A stretch of DNA of 64,000 nt, from the NCBI RefSeq assembly GCF_018320785.1, contig NC_054881.1, positions 22,382,275-22,446,274 on the forward strand, written 5' to 3'. Shown here piece by piece: positions 12,201-23,800 of the stretch. The stretch comes from Cheilinus undulatus (lineage: Eukaryota > Chordata > Actinopteri > Labriformes > Labridae). The first letter of the stretch is position 1; every line of letters begins with the position of its first letter. The notes below the pieces were generated by a model. The model saw only the letters and a program-made list of their open reading frames with translations. It did no database searches and was not told the origin of the DNA. The translations under genes and the position numbers were made by a program.

Positions 12201-15200
12201 ATCAACAAGCAGGAGTAAATTGGATGAGAGTAAAAGAAAGGTGATTTAATAGCAAGGAACAAGGAAGGAATTGAGATCAGTATTAAGAAAGGGTGCTGCC
12301 AAGGGTGAAAACCAGGAGATGAAAAGCCTCAAGATAAAAATGTTGACAAAAAAGACTAGCTACAGCGCGAAAAAAGGAAGAAAGTATACTATAGTCTCTT
12401 TGTGACGCAGACAGAAGAAATAAAACAGTGAAACATGTTTCCCCCTTAAAAGAAATAAACTGTGTTTTAATCTAAAAGCCTGGTGTCTCACTGGCCAACA
12501 GTTGAGTCTGCATTTCCAATTACTTAAGAGGCATGGAGCACATGACAAGTCTGGGGTCCAAATCACAGACTGCTCCATCAATCTCCGCATGAATAGCACA
12601 AAACCATTCCCTCTTTACAGCTGTCGATATAAGGGCTTTTCAGGTTGGGCAGGGACCCAAAAAGGGGTAATGAGGAGATTGAAATAGGTCCCTTAATTCA
12701 TTTTTGACTACTCTACTGAGCTGCTGCACTTGTACATGATGAGTGCCTTCTATGTCTTGGTAATATTAATGTGGGTATCATTGAACACTGCAGGTTAGGA
12801 CTTTAAGCTGTTGGTTTGATTTGGACATTATTCAGTGTTATTGCCAATAAATATAACTAATTGCTGCACACTGAGCAGCTTCTTGGCCACTAATTTAATG
12901 ATCTATTTTTCAGTTTAGCATAAAAGGTTAAGAGCATTAAGTGGGAGGACAGTTCTGATTGTAAACCATTAATATGCTGCAATTTTCAACAGTTAAAACC
13001 AGCAATAAAGCTGATTATATCACCAGAGTGAGTCAAATATCAATACAGCAATAAACAGTGCATCCGGAGAGTATTCACAACGCTTCACTTTTTCCACATT
13101 TTGTTGTGTTACAGGCTCATTCCAAAATGGAATAAATTCATTTTTTTCCTCAAAATTCTACACACAACACCCCATAATGACAATGTGAAAAAAGTTTTTT
13201 TTTTTTTTTTTTTTGCAAGTTTATCAGTGCACAAACATTTTCAGATCTCTCCAGAGATATTCGATCGGATTCAAGTCTGGGCTCTGGCTGGGCCACTCAA
13301 GGACATTTACAGAGTTATCCTAAAGCCACTCCTTTGATGCCCCAGTCCGAGGTCAAAAGTGCTCTGGAGCAGGTTTTCATCCAGGATGTCTCTGTACATT
13401 GCTGCATTCATCTTTCCCTCAATCCTGACTAGTCTCCTAGTTCCTGCCGCTGAAAAAAAATCCCACAGCATGATGCTGCCACCACCATGCTTCACTGTAG
13501 GGATGGTATTGGCAAGGTGATGAGCGGGGCCTGGTTTCCTCCAAACATAACGCCTGGCATTCACACCAAATAGTTCAATCTTTGTCTCATCAGACCAGAA
13601 AATTTTCTTTCTCATGGTCTGAGAGTCCTTCAGGTGCCTTTTGGCCAACTCCAGGAGGGCTGTCATATGCCTTTTACTAAGGAGTGGCTTCTGTCTGGCC
13701 ACTCTACCATATAGACCTGATTGGTGGATTGCTGCAGAGATGGTTGACCTTCTGGAAGGTTCTCCTCTCTCCACAGAGGACCGCTGGAGCTCTGACAGAG
13801 TGACCATTGGGTTCTTGGTCACCTCCCTGACTAAGGCCCTTCTCCCCCGACTGCTCAGTTTAGATGGGGGGGGGGCAGCTTTAGGAAGAGTTCTGGTGGT
13901 TCTGAACTTCTTCCATTTACGGATGATGGAGGCCTCTGTGCTCATTGGGACCTTCAAAGCAGCAGAAAATTTTCTGTACCCTTCCCCAGATTTGTGCCTC
14001 GAGACAATCCTGTCTCGGAGGTCTACAGACAATTCCTTTGACTTCAGGCTTGGTTGGTGCTCTGACATGCACTGTCACCTGTGGGACCTTATATAGACAG
14101 GTGTGTGCCTTTCCAAATCATGTCCAATCAACTGAATTTATAACATGTGGACTCCAACTAAGCTGTAGGAACATCTCAAGGATGATCAGCGGAAACAGGA
14201 TGCACCTGAGCTCAATTTTGAGCTTCGTGGCAAAGGCTGTGAACACTTATGTACATGTAGTGTCTTAGTTTTCATGTTTAATAAATTTGCAAATATTTCA
14301 AAAAAACCTTTTTTCACATTGTCATTATGGGGTGTTGTGTGTAGAATGTTGAGGAAAAAAATGAATTAATTCCATTTTGGAGTGAGGCTGTAACAACAAA
14401 ATGTGGAAAAAGTGAAGCGTTGTGAATACTTTCCGGATGCACTGTGTCATTGTGCTGATAAGCGTGTTAATATTATCACATTTCATTACATTATCAGACA
14501 TAAAATCATCATATATTGATATTTCAGCTAAAACCATACAATGTTTTAAACAGATTTCATTGGCAATTTGACTCATTTTGCCTCTACTTTATGAATCCTC
14601 ATGATGGAGCTAGTGAAATGAATTATTAGGGCTATACAGTGCCTTTAAAAGTGTTCACTGCCTAGAATGTTTTACTCTTTTGCTGGTTTTATACATTAAT
14701 CATGGTTAATATGATTTGGCATTCAGAGAAAATATATAATGTGAAATAAGTGACTGAATAGATATTCACCCCCTTCAAATCAGTATTTAGTAGATGCACC
14801 TTTGACTGCAGTCACAGCACAGAGTCTTTGTGGACTCAATCAGGATCTTTAAAATACACAGCAACATTTAAGTCGTGTTTTAGTGTTCTAGTCTCCTAGA
14901 TGAAAACTAAACTCTCTTTTTTTCAGAGCTTTTATATCAAAGACGCATTGGCTGCAAAAGTCAGCAGAAATGTTCATATCTGCATGCGGATGCAAATAAC
15001 TATGTGCATACCTGCAACGTATTGTGTCGTGAGTTGGCCTGTGATTCCCACCCTTAATTGCTAATATATTAAAACAACAATTGACCCTACATACCAAGTG
15101 TAACATGGTAAACTTTGGTTTAAAATCTGATCAAGTTAATTATCAATCAGACCTCTCAGACCAGTTCATAGACTGAACACTGCAGATAGTTGATAAAGAC

Positions 15201-17774
15201 AATTCTCCACTTTACTGTTCATTACTTCTCTCCCTCTCTCCATCCATCAGCCATTAAAGCTCCCTTCTCTGATATTCAGGAGACACCTCCCCCCTACCCA
15301 TCTATCTTTTATGACCTCTGTTGCTTCCTTCCTGCACCACTTACCTCTCTTATCACAGCAGAAGCATAGAGGCACTCTTTAGCTTCATAGATACAGAAAC
15401 ACTTAGGATTTTTTTCCCATAAACTTAACCATATTTCTACTTTCCCATATACCCTGTGGATGCTTCTCTAATCCCTGACTCAGCCCATTCCCTTCCCATT
15501 CATCTTCCCTGTTCTTACCGTCAGTCAGCTCTGCGCCAAACACCACAGCCTTGGCATTGGAGATGGTAACACAGTGGACCAAGGCCTCCAGTCTCAAATT
15601 AAAGTTGATGAGAGCAGCTTCGACTCCGATCTTGGCCATACCCAGCCAGAGGCCAACATACTGGGACCTGTTCTCCATGAAAAGGGCCACAACGTCACCC
15701 TCCTGAAGAGAGAAGCAGCAGAAAGAAAGGCTTGTCAAACTGATTCCAATTAACTGCTTTTTCATTTAATGCAGGCCTCTATGGAAACGTTATATCATGC
15801 ACAACTGAAACAACAGGAACTGTTTGTTTTGCATCCAAAGCTGTTTCATTTTTAGCCAAATTCAAGTTTCAGCAGAAGAAACTAAGTTTTAAAGCCTGTT
15901 TACAAGCAGTCAAGCACAATATAGTCCTTTTGCTTAGAGATAAAATGTGTTAAATATGCACTGCAAATCCCAGGTGATCTGTAGACCTACCCTGAAACCT
16001 CTTTCCAGCAGCATGTTAGCCACTCTGTTGGAGTACTCATCCAGCTGATTGAAGGTCCACCTCTCCCCTGTCCCCTCAAAGATCAGTGCTGTTTTGTCCC
16101 CGTGGCGGCGCACTGTCTCCGCAAAGATCTTAGGAATGGTGTTCTTCTCTTTGAGGTGACGTCTGACATTCATTTTCACCCGCAACAACACATATGCAGC
16201 ACTGACGGGACAGAAAACATTTACTTAAGAGAGGGGAAAGGGAAGAGTATCAAAAAACATTACACACTTTAGTGTAAGAGCCAATCGATTTCATTCTAAC
16301 AGCCATAGGTCAAGTGTGTTTGAACCCATTAAAGGTCCTGTGAGTAGTTTTTTGCTGGTAATGAAACACCATAAAACATATAATGATTACTTTTTATAAT
16401 TATTAAAGCAAATGAGAACTTCAGTGACAAGATTGACTGCCTCTTTTTGAACTTCAGGTATCAGGTATCTATGAAAATGATCCCAAACATACAAAATAAA
16501 TTACTTTGAAAATTCAATTTAAGTCTTAAATTTCAGAGGATTCCCTCCCCTGAAATTCCAAACCAAATTCCCCAAAACTAAGAAATAATTTTCCATATTT
16601 GATTTCCAGTCAGTTGTCCTGAGACAACTTCTAATGGAACTCTCCAAAATATATAAACATACCCTCAAAATTTTCTTGAAAATACAAGCAAATTCCCCTA
16701 AATATCCAAAAAAATTCCCTAGAATTTCCATTTAAATTCTTGAAATTTTCATAGCAAATTCTCCCAACATTTCAAGAAAATTTCTTCAATAGACATTTTA
16801 TCTCAAAAATTCTAATAGCAGAAATTATTACTATGTTGTCAGAAAGCCAGTATGTAATATCCTCATATGTGCACGAAGGGTCTTAGGAGGTTAAGAAACA
16901 TCTCACTTTCTGTAATTTGAAAATAACAGTAGACCATATTGTGATTTAATCAAAATTTCAATAAACTTCCCAGCCTTATTGTAGGAAAACTGACACTTTG
17001 TCTGAACACAGGGTGCATAAATGATGTGAAATTCACCTATAAACTTATAGGATGGCTATATTTTCTACTAAAGAGGCTAAAATGCACAAAATCACAGTCA
17101 TTCAAAGTTTCATATTCTTAAGTTCAGCTGAGGTCATCTACATAAAGTGTTAGATTTAACCTTTATATCTCTGAACATTATGACAGATGGCATGACAAAT
17201 CCAAGGGTCAAAGTCTGCCTAAATGGCAGATTTTTACTTGATTATGTACATTTATGGTGCAAGGTTCAGATAGTGGGCACTCTCCTGTACAGTCTATAAT
17301 GGCTGAAGAATCATAAAAACCTGTGAACGGTTTAACATCATGGCTAAATTGAAGTGATGATGATATTTTATCATTGCAGGGGGGATTAGTTTCCTGCAGG
17401 TCCTGATAAGCAGAACATGCTGATGGCAGTTTAGAAGCACCAACAGATTCTAATGCAACATGAACTCTATACTTTTCTTATCAGGATTCTTTTTATCAAC
17501 GGATATACTGTAGTCATAGTAAAGATATAAAGAGCTATAATAAGTCTTTAGCTGTCAAATCCAAGAATTAAAAATGCTGGTCTACTAATGTATTTTCATG
17601 AGTGGAGTTTCATAAAGGACTGCATCATTTAAGCTCAAGTGAGCAGTTTGGTTATGAAACAAATTTAAATGAATATATCATCAATACATACATTTCTGAG
17701 CAACAAAACCATCAGAGGGACAACTACGTTATTTCAATATGCAGTTAAGTCTATAATTATTTGGGCAGCAACAC

Positions 17775-17817
<43 letters not shown>

Positions 17818-20800
17818 TTGCTTCCAGTGCCCACCAAAATGGATTTGGAATAAAACAGTCAATATGTGACTAAAGTGAAGTTTTGAGCTTTCATTTAAAA
17901 TGTATCATAAAACATGGTATTCACTATTTAGGACTTACAGCCATAAAGAATTCACCAGAAGGATCAATTTTATATAAAAGCCATGAACACCACAGAAGAA
18001 ATCCATAAAGGTGATTGCAGAATCCTTTCCTTGGTGAAGAACAACCCTTTCAAAACATCAAGACAATTAAGACGACTCCAAAGGCAGCCCGTGTATCATT
18101 GTCAATATCTTCAATCAAGAGATGCCTTCATGAATATAAATACAGCTTTACAACAAGGTGCAAACCACTGGTAGCATCCAAGAACTGGAAGGCCAAATTA
18201 GACTTTCCAGGTCTGGAATCACATTCTTTGGACAGATGAAACAAAGGGAAACTTGTACCACAATGTCTGGAATAGAAAGGTACAGAGAAGGAAAGGAACA
18301 GTCCCTGATCCAAAGCAAACCACATTATCTATCAAACATGGAGGAGGCAGTGTTATGGCATGCCAACAGGCAAACTCACTGCTGTTTATTGATGATGTGA
18401 TTACTGACAGAAGTAGCAAGAGGAACTCTGAAGTGTACAGGGCATTACTCTCTGCTCATTGTCAGAAAAATGCTTCAAAACTGATAGGACGGTGCTGTAC
18501 AGCACAGATGGATAATGACCCACAAAACACTGTAAAAGAAACCCAAGAGTTTCGAAAGGCAAAGAAATTAATTTTTCTTTAATGGTCAAGCCATTCACCT
18601 GATCTTAGCCCATAGGTTGTTTCTAGTTACATCATCCTGATAACACATGAATGTCAGATGGGGCCAGGAAGTGCAGAACATTGGTTAGGAAACAATGTGA
18701 ATGGAGGAAAGTTAGTACATTAAAGCTTTAAATGGACCTGAATGCTGCAATAACCATCAGAAAATCTCTACATACATTGGGCATAATCCCTACACTTTAC
18801 AGAAAGTGATTTTTCAGGTTCAGATCAAGTTAACCAATTTACCTTGCATGGAGGTGATAAATGTCACTGTGGCCAAAACCTCATATCTCCAAAATCCCCC
18901 CTTTTCAAGGAATGAAAAAAACACTGTATTTCTCAACTAATTTGAACACTGAATGGTCTTAGTCAGCATCCTTTATGACACTTTGAAGCTGCTGTAAGCG
19001 ATTTACTTTTAGTGTCATATGCCCACAAAAACAACACAACCTGTCAGGGGCTTGTTATTGAAGCCATCTAAAAGAATAACTTCTGCAACGCCTCCTCGTG
19101 CTGCACTCCCAATTGAGGAAACCCAGCAGGGGACGATGCTCCAGCCAATGAAGAGGCTAGCACTCGCAGCCAATCACGGCTCAGGACGGAAGGAGTGTTC
19201 CTACTGGCGGTGTTCAGTACTATATAAAATTTGTTCATGCTGAGGTGACAAATAGCACTGTTTTATGAAAAAACATAAAATCATGAAAATCTGAGATACA
19301 AGGTTTTGGTCCAGTGCCAGCAATTTCCTGCCCACCATCTAGAGTTCTTTGAAGAGGACTTCACGTCACATTACAGCAAACAACCTACAGAACATGCTTT
19401 TCACTTATTGAGACAAAATCAAAGGCAGAACACTAGAGACACATGATATTACCAGCAAATCACTTTCAACAGATGTTAGCTTAAAAAGTGAATTATCGTA
19501 TCAGCAGATATGAAAATTCATCTCTTTCTGTCGTTTTCTTCATTAAGAGCTATTCAGGCCATCTCCATCACGATCTTAGAGTAAAGACATGCGCAGTCTG
19601 GCAAAGCATGACGAGACAATAGAATGGCCTGCCATTGGTTGTCACAGCCAATATGACAGAGCAATATGCTGGATAGTGTTAGCCGCTAACAGCAGAAACG
19701 ATCAAAAATTAATTTGATTAATTGGATAAAAAGACGGTCAATATCGAAGTTACTGTTGTGGATTTAATCTCTAAAGACCCTGGAAAGGCATCCAAGGTTT
19801 TAGGCTCACTAGAAAAGCCACAATAAAGGCTACAAATGCATGGATAGCGTCATTAGAACAGCACAAAGGAGGGATTCTAGAGGAAAGAAAAGTATGAGGC
19901 TAAAATTTATAGTTTTATTTCAGATCAATTGTGGTGGTAATGTGTCGCGACTTTCCATGACAAAGATGGCTGAATTAATTGATTGTTGTTTTTTCTTTTG
20001 TAAATAAACACGACATAAGCACATACAGGATTAAGACCAGAAAAACCACAAGATATACCTCTATCTTTACAGGGGAGCAAAGGTCAAAACAACACAAATT
20101 TTCTCACAGGAGCTTTAAGGAAAAAGAAACTACTATTTAGAGCAAAAATCGTGCAAACACAGATGCTTTCCACCTACTAAACTGCCCACTGACAATCACT
20201 GGCATTTGCAGGGAAAAGAAATGGCTTAGATTACAAAGGCATTAAGATGTGAACCACAGCGCTTCTTGAAGTGTAAATACCAGAGTCTACTCAAAGTGAA
20301 CAACAGAAATTTTATGAGTAACCATGAAAAAGGCTTGCTTTGACAAGGTCAGATACAGTGAAATGTTAACCTTAAGGTAAGAGGAACCAAAGACAATTAT
20401 TAGCTATTGTTTTATGCTTATTCAGCTAAATGTCTTTCAGCTATAGCCTTGGAAGCTCTGACTTCTGACACATAGAGGCACTGATAAGAACAGGTTAGTG
20501 GGTTATTTATAGTCACCACGCAAGCTCTAGTTTTACAATTTCCTGTTTTACCACTCCTGGAGCTATTGAGGAAAGAAAAGGAAGCTGAACGCATACCAAT
20601 TACCATGGGAACCGCTGAATGTAAATATTTGCTTTAGGTGAGACGGTTACAGAACCTGCACCTCCCCCATCCCCCTGCCATCCTTTGTCTGAAATACTTA
20701 AGGTTTTTAAAACATGCACAACAGGAATAAGCAGTCGGTTTGAACCTGGGCTGTTTACTGAGCCTGTTGGGGCCCCAGGTTGTGTTCAAAGATGTTAAAC

Positions 20801-23800
20801 TTTTCAAGACGGAAGGAGGGAGAACATTTTTGCTAGCACATGCCCCTCTAATGTGCAAAATTATGATCAAAGAAACTATAAAGGAAAATATTATAGCTGA
20901 TGAATTATTGAAAGGAGCTCCTCAAGTGTGGTACAATTTTAAAGCTATGATTTGATTGAAGATTAAAAGAAACTTGAGTCGCTGCATGCTTTTAATAATT
21001 AATCTAAACAACATTACAGTGTATCACCGTAGGCCAATATCAATGTGTAATCATATAGCATTCTGTGGAGAGGTGAAAAACATTAACTGTGACTTATAAC
21101 TCTCACCTAGCTACACTTAAGCCTCTGCAAAGGATCTGGACAAAGACATGTAAAGTTCCTATGGTCCTATGGTGACTTTTTAAGAATGCAGAGTGAAAAT
21201 CTCACATCCACTGCTCCTAAGAAGCTAAAGTGTCCAAAAGCTTTGACTTTAAAGGGCTGTGCACACTAAGGCTGGAGATATGCGTGCTGTTAACTACACA
21301 TACGTAGGCATAACATAGCTGCCATGCATTCACAGCATTAGGTTGACCTATCAGCTGTGCACAAAAATTAACATATCAGAGACAAAGATTCAGAATGCCT
21401 AGTAGAGGCGGAGCAGAGGTAGAGTAGGCACGTCAGCTCATAAGCAGAGACAACAACAGCAGGAGGTTTGAAAGACAAACTGATGAAACAAGTCCAAAAT
21501 TCTCCACATCTTTACGGTGTTATTGTCACTGCACAAACATGTCAGTCAAACTACCTGGAACAGATGGCCTGTTTTAAAATGGTAAAAAAGTAATGGAAGT
21601 AAGATCAGTGTTGCAGTACAAAAAGTGACCATCCAAAGTGGTGTTTGTATTAGTTTTGTTGGTCACAAGGTCACCCATGAGAGGGGAAAATGGCCACATG
21701 GAGGTTTGTAAAACATTTCACCTCTTAAGCCCCAAACAAACCAGTGCCAGACAAATACGTCACCTCAACTGCCATCCCTAGCACACACCGATGGCTGGGT
21801 GTCAACGGTCAAACTACCCACCACCCACTGCTGGGCAAGGTGCTTAATACCAGAGCTGAAAGCCTGTTCAGAGCTCGCCTCTCTGTGTAAGTGGAAAAAA
21901 AGATAGAAGAAGTGGTATTTCACCAGTGGCAGAGGCCTCCCATGTATTCTACTACTTTTACAAAAGATAGTGCTAAATTTCTTTTTCTGTGCTCTCAGAG
22001 CTGCTACAACAGCAGCCGAGATAGACAAAATAGCCGTTCTCCCAGAAAAACAGATGCGGCCGGTCATGCCAGGAATGGAGCAGTGGTGTAAAGTGCTGCA
22101 GCGCCTCCACTGTCAGTTTGCTCATAGAAAATAATGGGGGCAATCACTGGGACTTTCACCAGACAAAGCCAATGTGTCTTAGGCTTCAGAGTGGTGTGAT
22201 CCTTTGTTCATTTACATGAGTGCAACAGTTGTATTTAACTGTTAATCAAGAACGTCAGAGAATGAGCCGTCTCAAGACACACACGAAGGTTTGGGATGCC
22301 AAAAATTAAAGAAAAAGAAAATGTTTGGCCAAGGCATTTTACCCTTAATAACAACTTTTACTGCAAGCTCTAAAAAGCTGACTGGAGATGGACCAAAGTG
22401 TCATCTGTTAGCATGGAAGCTAGCGCCACTACTGTTGATTGGCATATATCCTTGGAAGCTATTGTTGAAGGACTTACTTAATTTCAGGGGTCCAGTCCAG
22501 TCAGTCCATAATAACAACAAAAAAGTGTCTTTTATTATGACCATATCTACAAACACAGTCAGCTATAAGTCACCAGTTAACACGGTCACTTAATAAACCG
22601 ATACACTGGGAGTGTTACACTCATGCAGATGAAAACATTGTAAGGTATTCCTTTATCTTGTGTAGATGGAGTGTTCTGACCAGTCATCAGTCTGTCCTGA
22701 TCTCACATTACTCTTGATTATTGATGTAAATATTAGCTCTGATCTCAGAATTAACATTATTGTAACCTCCTTGAGTGTCTCCATATTTGTAGTCTACATC
22801 CAACATAACAGGTAATTGTAAATGGCCTGAGCTCTCTTGTGTGCCTTCTAGTAGTGTCCTTAGGTGAAATGCAGTCATAGTAAGTTTATCTCTAATTTTG
22901 TGTTTACATGATGACACCAAATCTTTTGTCTGTTGTTATTTTTGCCAAAACATGTTTGATTTTTTGTTTTTTCTGTATCCCTTTAAGTTGTTTAAATGCT
23001 GATTAACTCTTCCAAGTAGCAGCTGCAGTCCCCTTTCCCTTTCTCTCTCCCTCGCACTAAAACTTGACTTTAGATACAATGATTTGTCCATGCATTCCAT
23101 GGAATTCCACCTTAGAAAACATGGGTCTGTCAGGATTGACCCAGTGTTTTCTTTTGTCAAGTAAAAGAGCCACAAAATCTTCTTCACTGCTTTATTCTTC
23201 ACAGAACATGAGTATGCCCATCTCGATTTCTCCAATTGAATGAATGTAAATAAATTTGGAAGGAGATTGCCAAGTGGTTTAACTGCACCCCGAGTATGGA
23301 AGCTAATCCTCTAAGTGGGCAGCGTAGATTTGAATCCGACCCGTGCCTCCTGTCTAACGTGTCATTCCTGACTCTCTCCCTTATATCCTACACTATCTAC
23401 TGTTCTATCATCTCCAAATAGAGGCAAAAAGCCAGCCAAATAAATCCTTTGGGGGGCTTTTAGTGTCTTTCTTCACAGAGATGTGCTGTGGATAGAGTCA
23501 GAAACATGGGGAATCATATTCTGGAAAGGAGCCACTGGCCGGACTTGAACCAGAGCTCAATGTGCAAGGTTTGTATGTGACACTTATTGGATTACTGATT
23601 TGAAAAAATGGATGCGAAAAAACAGGGACCCAGTGTGCAACTTTTTCTAGTAACTTTGAAGTTTTTCTTATAACCTTATTTATGGATAAATAGATAGCTA
23701 TGTTATATAGTTTTGAAATAGTACACAGCTCTTATAATATTTACCAAACTTGGTTGTTAAAATGTTAAAATTAAAGCTCAGAAGTCAGCATTGTACCTTC

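Larger units (their letters stand above)
12136..15518 (-). other. slc27a4 intron between coding exons 3 and 4
   Basis: The intron contains a Tc1-like transposon (13056-14444) and a terminal remnant of another Tc1-like family (14637-14870). The other parts show nothing recognisable. Confidence 0.85.

Noticed and set aside
13641..14096. Plus-strand 151-residue open frame
   Set aside because: It is antisense to the Tc1-like transposase.
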